Below are positions 35,760-47,124 of a DNA stretch of 64,000 nucleotides, piece by piece (position 1 is the first letter of the stretch; every line of letters starts with the position of its first letter). The position numbers were made by a program, and so were the translations under genes. The notes below the pieces were generated by a model. It was not told the origin of the DNA, searched no databases, and saw only the letters and a list, made by a program, of their open reading frames with translations. The DNA comes from Strongylocentrotus droebachiensis. Taxonomy: Eukaryota; Echinodermata; Echinoidea; Camarodonta; Strongylocentrotidae. The stretch is taken from assembly GCA_035222895.1 (NCBI GenBank), contig JAVYIG010004986.1:83243-147242 (forward strand), written 5' to 3'.

Positions 35760-37165
35760 ATGCAGGGGAACCACTCCTACAGAAATTTGAGAACATTATA
35801 TAGGGGGACAAATAAATGGAAAAACTGTATGTAACCATTCAAAACTTGCTATTTTTTTCTTCAATTTTGACCTTGACCTTGACTTAATGCAAAGCCCTGA
35901 GTTCTGGCGTACTCAAAAGTATTCTCAAATGAATTGGCATCCCCAAGTTAGTTTGAAATGACACCTAAAACGTTTTTCTGGACTATTTGGGTCAAGAGTT
36001 ATGCATGTTTGTACAATTATTAGACCATGCGGCGGACTGGCGGCCATTTTCTATTTAACCTCTCAGGGTCATCAGAGGTCAAATCAAAATGTGAAATTAA
36101 CTAACTGAAATGGATTAAGGTGGGGGACTATGCAGGGGAACCATTCCTAAAGAAATTTGAGAACACAGGGGAGAACAAATGACAAATAAATGGGAAAACT
36201 TTTTGTAACCATTCAAAACTTGCTTTGTTTTAGTCAATTTTGACCTTGACCTTGACCTAAATGCTAAGCTCTGAGTTCTTGCGATCTCAAAAGTATTACC
36301 AAATGAATTGGCATCCCCAAGTTAGTTGGAAATGACACCTTGAACGTTTTTCTGGACTATTTGGTTAAAAAATTAAGCGTGTTTGTACATTAGACCATGC
36401 GGACTGGCGGCCATTTTTATTTGACCTCTCAGGGTCATCAGAGGTCAAATCAAAATGTTAAATAAACTAACTGAAAGGGATTAAGGTGGGGGAATATGAA
36501 GGGGGACCATTCCTAAAGAAATTTGAGAACACAGGGGAGAACAAATAACAAATAAATGGGAAAACTTTTTGTAACCATTCAAAACTTGCTATTTTTTAGT
36601 CAATTTCGACCTTGACCTTGACCTAAATGCAACATCCTGAGTTCTGGCGATCTCAAAAGTATTGTCAAATGAATTGGCATCCCCAATTTAGTTGGAAATG
36701 ACACCTTAAACGTTTTTCTGGACTACTTGGTTCAAAAGTTACCGAGTTGTACATTAGACCATGCGGACTGGCGGCCATTTTGGATTTGACCTTTCAGGGT
36801 CATCAGAGGTCAAAACAAAATGTGAAATAAATTACCTGAAAAGGATTAAGGTGGAGGACTATGCAGGGGAACCATTCCTAAAGAAATTTGAGAACAAATG
36901 ACAAATCTCATTTGTAACCATTCAAAACTTGCTATTTTAAGTCAATTTTGACCTTGACCTTGACCTTAATGCAAAACCCTGAGTTCAGGCGATCTCAAAA
37001 GTATTACCAAATGAATTGGCATCCCCAAGTTAGTTGGAAACGACACCTTAAACGTTTTTCTGGACTATTTGGTTCAAAAGTTAAGCGTGTTTGTACATTA
37101 GACCATACGGACTGGCGGCCATTTTGGATTTGACCTCTCAGGGTCATCAGAGGTCACATCTGACT
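35760..37165 (-). repeat. Right arm: ~350-bp tandem units, inverted
   Basis: Four units in the opposite orientation, each ending at GGTCATCAGAGGTCA near 36068, 36430, 36798 and 37141. The outermost unit is the best match to the outermost left unit, as expected for inverted termini. Confidence 0.88.
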
Positions 37166-37279
37166 TCCCTCCACATCTGAAAATAAATCTTATGGTCTAA
37201 ACTAACTATGCAAGAAGTTTCATGCTTTTGTCAAAAAGTGCACAATTTTCATTATATTGGGAGCTTATCCGCTGTACTA

Positions 37280-37862
37280 CATGTGTATACATACGACTAA
37301 AACAAGCTGCTTGTTGAACTAATACAATGAGAAACATGTGCCTCATAATAAAGAACTAAATAATATAACAATACAAATGTTCATCTTCGTTATCATTTTC
37401 GTTATCAGTTTGACAAAAAGTCATTTAGATTTGAGAAAATATCATGTCAAGGCTGGTTTATTCCTTATCTTGTTCATTTGAGGGGTTGTAGTTGAGAATA
37501 GAGAAATTATTAGTTTTAAAAAATAAAAGAAGAAAAGGAATTTCATTTGAAATAATTTTCCATTTTTCATTAAAAAATGAATGTTATATTAATTAGCAAA
37601 GAGTTTTATTGGTCATGAATGTATGTGGGAGTTTGATAAATTCAACTCAATTCATACTGAGCAAGTTCATTATTAAAGCAAGTACTCAAAAAAAAAAAAT
37701 ATTGGTTTACCTACTAATGCTTCATGAATAATCAAAAGAATAGTATTCAAAAATATATGCTTTGAATGATAAAAAAAGCAATATATAAAAAGCAGATCCA
37801 TATACTGGGCACTTTGGCACATCTATGAAGCAGCATCATTTCCTGTTAGTAGCCTCACTTAC
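37280..37862. other. Intron between the inverted-repeat element and exon 7e
   Basis: 583 bp of AT-rich sequence; no further exon-7-like copy found. Confidence 0.5.
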
Positions 37863-37926
37863 CAGCCCCTACGCCGAACATCATATTGGTCTTTATCAGG
37901 CTCCCCTGCAGAAACCCACTGCTTAG
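37863..37926 (-). CDS. CACNA2D: Alpha2delta alternative exon 7e (canonical RRR form)
   Basis: 64 bp with acceptor TCCATCTTTCAG and donor GTAAGT. It begins A-KQWVSAGEPDK and ends DQYDVRRRG-W. It is the variant most like vertebrate alpha2delta-1, where Y-D-V-R-R-R-P-W precedes Y-I-Q, so I take it as the ancestral or default choice. The R-R-R motif falls at about residues 229-231 of the predicted protein. Confidence 0.88.
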
Positions 37927-39127
37927 CTGAAAGATGGAATGCGGAAGGAGACTAGGGATGTTAGTTGACCACAGAAAGGAATGGTATAAACTACTAAGGA
38001 AAAATTAGTTGCAGTGGTATATTTTAGTATAGAATATTAGTATATTAATATAAAATGATGTTTTATAAAATGATTTTAATAATAACCGGTCATTATAATC
38101 GGAAAATCACCGGTCATTATCCAAATTACGCATTAGGCAAAATATATGCCTGGTCACGTGTACGCTTTGAACCAATCATTTGATGAGGATCCACATCATC
38201 ATCTCTATATAAACAAAGATATTAGCTCCAGAATACTAATAACTGAAGTGAACAAGTTACATGTACTTGTAAGAATTTGGTTTGTAGACAAAAAGTTTAT
38301 TTATCCATACGACACAAGAGCAACTCTATGCCTCTTGCTCACATATAAAGTATATGTAGCTCTGGTTGCATATCTACATCATCAATGACAACAAACTCTC
38401 ACTGGTATGTTACTATATATACAGCTTATAAATCAAAATTTAATAAAGTTTCTTTTCTATTCCAAAAATGAATCATTCATCTTCAAAGCTTCTTATAATA
38501 CAAAGCATAACTATTCAACATTGGTATGATTTTCTAATTCATGGTATCGAGCGAGTAATAACTTCTCTGTACACTGTACAGCTAGCATTGCTAGATAAAA
38601 TGTACTCTCAATGGATAAGAAATATTGGATGGTACAGTGATTCAACACATGCTATGGAAAAATGTCTTTAGGAATGCATGTAGGGTAAGAGTTATGGTTC
38701 CCATTTGTTAGGTTGAGGGTCAAATTTAGGTTTAGGTAAATTAGTACATCATAGGTTGCATTTGGGAATCTTGTTAGTGGTTCAAATTGACCGCGGATTG
38801 AGGAGCAATTGTTGCCTGAACATGGGTTGTAGAACAGTCCCAAAAGCATTGATACATCTCTCACCATTATACAAAAAGATACCTAAAGATAAACATCAAA
38901 TATTTAGATTTGCATATTAAGAAAGTACTAGCCCAAACAGAGGAAAGATATTCAGGTGTAATATATAAGCTTCATCAACTGTTGCCTGCTGAGGCTTTGA
39001 AAAGTTAGTTTTCGTGGAGAAAGGGGCATTTCTGGAGTTACAAAAGTTCCATTTTGGATGGCACAGAATGAGGTATAGCTCGTTTCCCTTACAGCAAAAT
39101 AAAACATTCAATACTGCTTTCTCATAC
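37927..39127. other. Interval between exons 7d and 7e
   Basis: 1.2 kb, searched for further TG|GT exons in the correct phase; none convincing. Confidence 0.5.
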
Positions 39128-39182
39128 CATTTCCTATTACGAGCAATAAATGGTGCAGTTACATCTTCACGATACTGCCTCG
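39128..39182 (-). CDS. CACNA2D: Alpha2delta alternative exon 7d
   Basis: 55 bp with acceptor TTTCTTTTCCCAG and donor GTATGA. It encodes A-RQYREDVTAPFIARNRK-W. Phase and length class (1 mod 3) match the other variants. The downstream interval contains no competing in-frame acceptor that I could see. Confidence 0.78.
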
Positions 39183-39570
39183 CTGGGAAAAGAAAATAGT
39201 ATCAATATCATCATGTGTACAGTACTACTTATAATAAGGTCTAGACAAGATGTCATCCTAATATATGAAAAATAAAGGATTATGAACAATTGTGATGCCG
39301 GGCATTAGTGATTTCTATCTTTGAATATTAATATGAAGGATGACAACCAATATGATCTCCATACTTCCCTTCTCCGAAAATGACATGGTTGTATAATTTC
39401 AGTGTCTTTCTGCTTTGGAAATGCTTCTGTTTCTCTTTAACTAAACTTATGGAATTCTTACTCCATTACAGCTTGTATGCATTAGAATAGTGCTGTAGTC
39501 ATTGTTTAACCGTCTGGTATCCGACCGCGCATGGTGGATTCTGTTTTCAATTGGACGGTTTTGTTTTCCT

Positions 39571-39613
<43 letters not shown>

Positions 39614-41174
39614 TTTCGATTTATGCCCCTCCACCTGGCACTATGGCTGGCAATGTTTCACACGGACCTGGCTTGCTGCTGACAGAGTGGGCCCCCCCCC
39701 CAAAAAAAAAAAAAAAAAAAAAAAAAAAATGTATTTTTTTTTTTTTAAATCGTTTAACCGAAAACCGTCCGGTTTTGACTGGCGGTTAAACGGAATTGGA
39801 GATATCTGTGATGTTACAGCACTACATTAGAATTCTGTAATCAAACATATTTTTAACAAGACAGATGTAACAATGAATATACATATAATAACAAGTAGAA
39901 ATGTACCAACAAAATTTGTGTACACACAAAAGAATTTGCACTGAAAACCTTAAACTCCAATATAAAACCTATATATATGATTTTCCTTCAAATGTAAACT
40001 TATTTACATGTACAGGCATAAAAATCCATTTATTGATTGAATTCATACGTTTACACTGGAACACACATTTGATCAATTTCATATACTGGTATATGTGAAG
40101 TGCTGTATGTACTTTGACATGAAGAAAAATTTATTATCTGTGACTTACAAACTGTGACTAAAACCTAATGATTATAAATAGGTTTAACAGTTGCAGAAGT
40201 CAGAATTGCTTCACTTTAGTTGTACTTTGCAACATTGTAACATTTAAATATATTTATCTACATTAGGCATTCTACATGATGGACATCACTATTTCTATTA
40301 ATTGTAAATAGGTGAATCAATCCATAACCTACAGGAAGTACTGATAACCACCTCTACCTAGAGTATATTTTAAACTTAACTAATTCTCAGTTCCTTCCAG
40401 CATATATTTTCTAAGACTGTCTATATCAGACAGTCCAGATTTGTCTTGAACTGCCCAACTAAAATATGAACGGCTATGAAAATTGAGATAACTTACAAGT
40501 TAGTTTGCAGAAGAAGACCTTATCACTAGTCACTATACCAAGCAGAAATTTAGCTATTTGGATAAGACTTGCCTGACACATACTAATCATTAATTCATTG
40601 TTAAAGTTTCAAAGCAGTTTCTGATTGCTCACTACTTGTGGTAGTTTCAAATATTTATGGGCAGCTGAAAGAAATAGATGATTAAAATCCTCACAAATAC
40701 AATTTAAGATTAGTTAATGCCCCAAACATACAGTAATTGATCCTATACTTTAACAAATATGAGGCAGATTTGTTAAATGCAGAAGAAAAGAGAATAATAG
40801 CAGGTACTGGGATATCTTTATATTTAATGCATTTCCAGTAACAAATGACTGATGAAAGCATTGTACAGAGTAGATACATGTAGTAGGGTACAGTGCTGTT
40901 ATGTAGTTTCAGCTATTGCACTAGAGTGCCTTGAGCATCTGATTATGGGGTTGGAGCTTGATGAAGAAACAAGATATTAAACAGGCATATAGTAATTAAA
41001 AATGATATTCTGTGAATGCCACCTTAGAAATAATCCTCATACAAAGAGGATGATAAGGGCAAAGAAAATTAGAGCCAAGAAAATGCTTGTCTAAATCTGC
41101 AAACTGGCATTGCTTGAAATAGACACTGTATATTCATGTTGGCAATGGCGAATCCTAGCTGTACAAGATTTTAC
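39183..41174. other. Interval between exons 7c and 7d
   Basis: 2 kb. Holds a small T-rich/A-rich element at about 39504-39793 and otherwise AT-rich intron. No extra variant exon is convincing. Confidence 0.5.
39504..39793. mobile_element. Possible MITE with homopolymer interior
   Basis: Ends TTTAACCGTCTGG and CTGGCGGTTAAACGG are imperfect inverted repeats (shared GTTTAACCG). The interior has a T run of about 39 (39572-39610), a C9 run and an A run of about 29. The homopolymers are error-prone, so exact length is uncertain. Confidence 0.45.
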
Positions 41175-41229
41175 CATTTTCTATTTCGAGGATCTTCTGT
41201 CCAATTATCAGGTTCAACAACTGGAACAA
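41175..41229 (-). CDS. CACNA2D: Alpha2delta alternative exon 7c
   Basis: 55 bp with acceptor TTTTAATTCTAG and donor GTAAAA. It encodes V-VPVVEPDNWTEDPRNRK-W. The N-W-T sequon could add a glycan that the other four variants lack. The D-P-R-x-R-K-W ending is shared almost exactly with 7b, suggesting the two are the closest pair. Confidence 0.78.
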
Positions 41230-42176
41230 CTAGAATTAAAATCAGTGGGGTGTTATTAGAATAACTAAAGAAATCATTATATATTGCATGCTTTAGAGGT
41301 TCTATAACTTTATAGGTTCTATGGTTCAATGTTTGTTTGTTTGTTTGTTGCTTTTATTTTAGCACGGTGGCATACTTCAGCCAATGGCTGTTCTTCAGCA
41401 TGGCCGTGCATATAAAAAAGCAATCACAATTTTCCAAAGAAACATAAATTATAGATTAACATGGTTAACATACAAAGTTAAGTAAAACATACACATATGT
41501 ATATACACATAGGTAATAAGTTAATAGGTAAGAAGGCGAGAAATCCAAACAAGCCCTAAGTACAAAAAAGGAAACGAACAGAGAAAAAAAAATAGAAGAA
41601 AAAACAAATCAGTTGTTTTTGTTTGCTATTAAAAGTCAAACATGATATTACACATATTATAAACTCCTTTTGAGAGCATAGTAAGTTGGTTTATATTTAG
41701 TTTCTACACGCCATAATAACTTAAACTTTTCTTTTTGAAGCACGTTTTAATTCTTGGTAAAGTAAATTTACGAGGAGCATTTCTTAAGCTATAGGAAGTG
41801 TATTTAAAAATTTAAATTCAAAATTTGCATACATGTGTAAAACAAAATTTGTACAGACACGTGTATGATGGATGTTAGATTGCATCATTTCGCACTTGTA
41901 CCAAATTATTTTGTTAGTGGAGCAGTATACCATTTATTTTCTTCAAAAATAGTTAAATCTATCATTGGGTGCATGCATGGTTGAGAAAACGGAGGAACAT
42001 TTAAAAAATCTATAAGTGTTGTTATGATCGTGAGTCCATGTGCTGAGAGCCAAAAAGACGTTTTACTTAGAATTAACGCCCTTCCAGCTCTCAACAAAAG
42101 ATTTGTATGATCATTTAGTTAAGTCTAATGACCTCCCTCTCAGGAAGCACAAACAATTCTAAGGGGAGATCGTTAC
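41230..42176. other. Interval between exons 7b and 7c
   Basis: Largely occupied by a LINE 3' fragment on the minus strand (about 41330-41830) and by a hairpin pair of the dispersed GAGCC[A]GAAGGCGTT motif near 42037-42093. Confidence 0.55.
41330..41830 (-). mobile_element. LINE 3' end (truncated)
   Basis: Reading the minus strand: a decayed ORF2-like C-terminus with YTSYSLRNAPRKFTLPRIKT and SLSYYGV, reminiscent of the H-N/S-Y-N-T-R-N...L-P...Y-R-G-V ending of CR1/L2/RTE-type LINEs. A 3' UTR of about 270 bp follows, ending GCTAAAATAAAAGCAACAAA and a (CAAA)n tail at 41330-41350. It carries an early stop and is 5'-truncated. Confidence 0.6.
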
Positions 42177-42219
42177 CATTTTCTTATGCGAGGGTCAGGT
42201 ATGTCCCTAACTTCTTTCG
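42177..42219 (-). CDS. CACNA2D: Alpha2delta alternative exon 7b
   Basis: 43 bp with acceptor TTCTCTCCTTACAG and donor GTAACG. It encodes A-KEVRDIPDPRIRK-W in the phase set by exon 6 and ends TG|G like its siblings. It is the shortest of the five confident variants. Confidence 0.78.
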
Positions 42220-44855
42220 CTGTAAGGAGAGAAATGATACATAATACACTGTGCATTTCAAAGTTCTGTCTTCATTATAGTTGCATCCCTTTGTTGACAC
42301 TGAAAAAACACTCACACATTGCAATCCAAAGATCATGAGTTTATATTATTGAACATTTGCATTTGACATCAATCAACTTGAAGTGCCTAACAAATCATTG
42401 ACTTTTCTTCAAAATACCTAGTTTTTTTTTTTTAATATTTTTCGCAAATTTCTAATAGAACTGTCAATGTTGGATGTTTATTTGTTCAATTTTCAAATGC
42501 AACATAAATATAGTGTGTAAATCGTAGTCAAAGAGTTGTAAAACAAAAACAAGATCAAGAACAAGCTACTTGCAGATTAATCTTCGTTAATGTTAAAGGT
42601 CTTTTAATGTTAACTGAACCCTTAGAGAAACTACAACAACAGCACTCAAGATTTTTCGATTATGTATGCACAGCCAATTCATATTTGTAATATACCTATT
42701 CCTATACCTAATGTTATAGTCACAACTCATAGTGCATTGTTATGCATGTGTGTTTCCTCAGGTGTGATAGGGTTGTAGGCAGCTCCTGCGATTTGTAAGT
42801 CTTTTTCACAATTCCTCATGGGTGTCTTGCATCTGCCTCACAAACATGTTACGAACATAATACATAATCATTTACATTGACTTCACTATTAAAAACAGAA
42901 AAATTACAGAGATCACATGGGCTTACTATTCATTCTTTTTACATTCTTCTTACATTCGGTTAGCAAGATACATTATCACATGGTCACTGCATTTAAAAAT
43001 AATGAAATTCACATACAAAAAAAAAACAAGTTAGGGAAAAATACTGCACTCTCTAAAGATTACATCTGTTAAGGTTAGATGGTTGAACCTACATTATCAA
43101 CACATCTTTAACACACAAACTGCATGCTCTCAGACAATCTGTCACATGATTTAAATGTAACCCTGTCAGGTGATCTTGTGTGAATAAAATAAAAACATTT
43201 TTTCATCAAAACTCTTCCAATTCTTTTATAACCCACACTCTTTAACCCACACTATATATAAACCCACACTTAAATAACCTGCATCATCTGTGCTTCTTCC
43301 CCTCTAATTATGCACTACATGGATGCAATAATACCTGTAGATTAAAATGCCCAAATACATGTGCATGAATTTTGCATATAAGCCTACTATGAAAGCAATG
43401 TTTATGAATCTGAAAATGTAATAAAACGAGACAGAAAACAGGAACAGATGTATTCTTGTTTGCTGTTTGTTATGTATTTCTTTCTTTCCAATGATAAAGG
43501 TTGTGTGATATATACATATAGGTGCTGCATGTACAGGCACATTGTAGTGTTATAATACTGGTAGTAAACATTTGTGCCATGGCGGGATTAATAGTGATAA
43601 TACAGGGATGAAATTCGTATCAACGGCAATGACTAAATGTGGGTTTTCAATATGTAAATCACACATTTTTGCATGTGCATTTAACGTAATTGCTTTACCG
43701 TTCACAGAAGCATTGAAAATGGAATTTTTAAACTTGACCCACAGGCACCTTACAAAAAGCCTGAACCTTGTTTCAAAAATCCACTTTGAATACTGATGCA
43801 ATTGTGGATGGAATAGCCTACACCTTTAATGTGATTACATCTAGTAATAATTTCCCATACAAACACTGGAGTCAATTACTACATGAAATTGTGAAAGACC
43901 TGTAAAAGTTAGAAATCACAAATATATATGTGTAGAGTTTTTAAATGATATGATAAGTGTTCTGTCCCAAGCTACAGTACAAAGATAAAGTAAATACCAG
44001 TACAATTTCATATTATGTGCAATATATATCTTTTTTAAAAACTATTTGAGTATCAAAAAATATGAATTCACCCTTTAAACCATTTACATTAGAAGAGCAT
44101 TCCAATATAGAGTTGCCTCACAAACACTATAATTGATAAGTAAAGATTGGAGCCCTCAGCCAGAATAGGAATTGAAAAGAAGAAATTGTCTCAAGGTTGC
44201 ATCTAAACTTAAGTCAGTTTAGTGTGCTTTAAGAATTTTTTTTAACACCTATGACTGACCATCAGCACTGCATGCTTAGAAAGTGTTCTTGCAATATGTT
44301 TAAGGTTTGATATGGGCCTACAATATTCAATATTGAGAGAGTTTCACCTGGATGGTAAATTGCAACTTTTCAAAATCAATATTGACTCGTTGAGTCACAA
44401 AAAGGATACCATTATTTAGACTATAGACTTCTGATTTTGAAATACCAGGTAGGTTTATAATTAGGTTCTCCCAGCAAACTCCTATTTTGAGGAGTTTGGA
44501 CTACTTTTTCTTAGTAGCAAATTTCCATGATCGATAACAAAACTTGCAAAAGACAGGCTTCAACAGCCTTTTATAAAAGAAAACAGGTTATATGGCATAC
44601 CAATGCACATGTACTGTAGGATGAATACATTAGTGATGTTTTATCGTCTCTGTCTTGAGAAGGACAAAAATGTCCCATACAATCACTATCGTAAATAGAT
44701 TCCTACAATATGGATGTCTATATGTATGCAGTGTAATGTTAGTACATGTACATGATCGATGGGTCGCTAATGGGAGAAAAAGATATTGCGTGCAACAATC
44801 CATGGGAGCTAGGATACTTTTAAAGATGGTCAAATAACAAAAATAATAATTTTAC
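42220..44855. other. Interval between exons 7a and 7b
   Basis: 2.6 kb of AT-rich intron. One 13-bp candidate (44601-44613) fits the phase but is too short to trust. Confidence 0.5.
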
Positions 44856-44901
44856 CATTTCCTCAAACGAGCATCAAAACGTCCATTAATATAAGGTCCA
44901 G
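44856..44901 (-). CDS. CACNA2D: Alpha2delta alternative exon 7a
   Basis: 46 bp between acceptor TTATACCTACAG and donor GTAAAA. In the frame forced by exon 6 it encodes A-GPYINGRFDARLRK-W, the final Trp codon being split TG|G with exon 8. It matches the other variants in entry phase, exit phase and R-x-R-K-W ending, while the rest of its sequence is quite different. It is the first variant in transcription order. Confidence 0.78.
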
Positions 44902-47124
44902 CTGTAGGTATAAATGATTATGATCTCATTCAAATCTCACTCATTAACTTGCTTGTTTGATCACAAAGCGGGCATGTTTGTAACTCATAAGATGTAGGTG
45001 AGACAGGTAAGCTCTAAAGACCATGTACAGTAGTGGCAAGTGTGTCACAATAGTAAAGAAAAAATTGCACAGAGACGGTGGTGCTGTTTCTTTTGTGGAT
45101 CACCTCATCCTCTGGAAAGCCATTGATATAAAAAAATATTTAAAAATAGAAAAATATTTATTTGCTTGTAATTGCAAATATACAGAGGAAATTGTTTTTA
45201 CTCATTACCCGCCCAAACGTAAAGTTTTATTTCTTAAGGAAATGCAACCATATCTATTATCAGTTTATTGCAATATCATAAGAAAAAAATTCAAAGAATA
45301 ATACTTAACTGTAATAAACTGATTTCAAGCTTTCCAATACTGTGCATGGTCTTCAAGTTACAAGTTGTTTTAACCTTCACTGCTACATTCAATTAATTGC
45401 ATCAACCATAGAAAACCTGTAGCAATGTTTTTCACAATGCACATGCACTGCAAATCCTGCATTACCCCCATTTTTTTTTTTTTTTTTTAAAGATCCTCTT
45501 AATCACAAATTCACAATAGCTCTTTTCTTACTTGAATACTAACCAACAAAATACACGTGAAAAAAAACCTTCAGTTGTTTGAAGAAAAAAATCATGAAAA
45601 GTGTAATAGCTGCTTGTCATTATTACTGCACACATGCACATGTTTATAGTGTTCTAATAAATTCCATTTAACTTATCAGGTTAAAAGCAATCATTACCTT
45701 GTAAATTATGATTTACTAGTATTTATGTTTTTCAAGAATTACCCTTTTTTTTCTCATATCATCACCTCCGCACCACATGCACATCCCTGATATCTACATC
45801 AGTTGCATGTGTACTAGAACATATCATCTGTTTTATAGCCAAAAAGGTCAGCATTGACTGTGTGTATAATTATATGAGTAAGCGCCCTTCTGGCTCCAAA
45901 CAGACGATCCAGAGGTACAATATTTCAAACTTCTCATTTCTTCTATATAATTTAAGCAAATAAAAAGAAAAAGGAGAATTTTTATCTGAGACTTTCTATT
46001 AGTTTACTTGTGGTCATAACACAAGTCTCAGGAAGTTTTGAATTATAATTGTGCTATCTATTTCTTAACATGTTAGTATTAAATTCATAGATTTTGAAAA
46101 AAAGAAATTACGCATATTGCGTTTAAAAAATGTATGCCTTCTGGGATGCAAACGTGCTAAAAAAAAAATTAAGAATCTTGCATGAAAATCAACAAATTTA
46201 GTAAAATTCCTTTGTGAGAAAAACCTGGTGCTATTTGCGGTAGAAAACTTTACTTACCAGATTTTATACCTCTTTAATAAATCTGGTGACTAAACAGAAA
46301 CGAACAAAGACCTGCATGTAATTCTGTAAAAATTCAAGTCAGAAAGAAATTGCTCCTTGAAACCAGGAAAATGCCATGCTTTATTTGCCCATAAAAGCTT
46401 TTTAGGAATTTTTGTTCTTGAAATTGTACCAAGATAAATACCTTCACTCGCTGTAAATCGTGATAATATAAGGAAAGGAATCACTTTAGTCTTAGTGTGT
46501 GAGTGAAGTCACTCACAGACATGACATACATAACAGTAAATGCAAAATAGTCCAAAATCATTTGCTAAAGAAAATTTCTTGGAAGAGGAACTAACAATGT
46601 GATTAAAGTGGATAATAAACTTTTTACTATGTAGCTGATATCATTGAGTAACTATTTACGCCTATATTGTGAAGGAAAACCTGAATGCACACATATGGAG
46701 TTATTAGTTGTTACTACCATCTTATACCAAATTGACAGGCATGACAGTTTAATTCACATTAGGTTCTTGAAATGGTAATTTGTCTTATTCCAAAAATATT
46801 TTTGACTGGATTTTCATGATTATTTTGCTGTTTTTTGTAATTTATCACTGTATGCTTTACCTTATTTGTATGACTCCACACAACTGACTTATAGTTCTGT
46901 GTACATATTTACATGTAATTGCACTTATCCATCCATTCTTGTCATCATAACTTAATTAATGACATCATAACAAATTTAAAATTTCTGCAAATCGAGGTAA
47001 TGTATCCTTTAACCCTTACTCTGCCTTAGCTGTAATATCGCACATGCAAATCCCTTTGAGCAGCATCTTGATTGGCACACAGGAGATAATGAATTTATTT
47101 CTGACAAGGTCAAAGATCACTTAC
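44902..47124. other. Interval between exon 6 and exon 7a
   Basis: 2.2 kb. Contains a T16-18 run near 45472-45489, an inverted copy of the dispersed GCCCTTCTGGCTCC motif near 45885, and a doubtful 25-bp exon candidate at 46255-46279. A 64-codon open frame at 46290-46484 (minus) resembles nothing I know. Confidence 0.5.

Larger units (their letters stand above)
32453..37279. mobile_element. Large inverted-repeat element with tandem-unit arms
   Basis: The termini TAGTGCAGCGG (left) and CCGCTGTACTA (right) start long imperfect inverted arms. Each arm is built of tandem units of roughly 345-370 bp: about 2.6 units on the left (32560-33480) and about four on the right (35760-37160). Units contain TGACCTC...GAGGTCA, CAAAATGGCCGCCAGTCCG, GTCCAGAAAAACGTTTAAGG and tandem AAGGTCA. 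The middle (33980-35640) holds a decayed protein gene. A CAT trinucleotide flanks both ends and may be a 3-bp target duplication. This looks like a DNA transposon, superfamily not assigned. Confidence 0.8.

Noticed and set aside
39901..39950. 34-bp in-phase candidate ending TG|GT in the 7c-7d interval.
   Set aside because: Cys/Leu-rich peptide without the R-x-R-x-W end and with a weak donor.
41931..41958. Possible extra exon-7 variant (28 bp, D-LTIFEENK-W).
   Set aside because: Correct phase, but poor acceptor context, weak GTATAC donor and no R-x-R before Trp.
41906..42097. 63-codon minus-strand frame with LSKTSFWLSAHGL upstream of the LINE tail.
   Set aside because: It looks coding-like but I could not tie it to LINE ORF2 or to any other family, so it is not listed as a gene.
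44601..44613. 13-bp in-phase candidate (V-HVH-W) with a decent acceptor.
   Set aside because: Too short to distinguish from chance and lacks the Arg motif.
45023..45301. 92-codon plus-strand frame.
   Set aside because: No motif, no start context or splice support, and antisense to the alpha2delta introns.
46255..46279. Possible sixth exon-7 variant (25 bp, D-LLKRYKI-W) with a strong GTAAGT donor.
   Set aside because: Phase works only if a second AG seven bases after a better-looking acceptor is used, and it has Lys where all other variants have the conserved Arg two residues before Trp. Kept as a weak candidate only.
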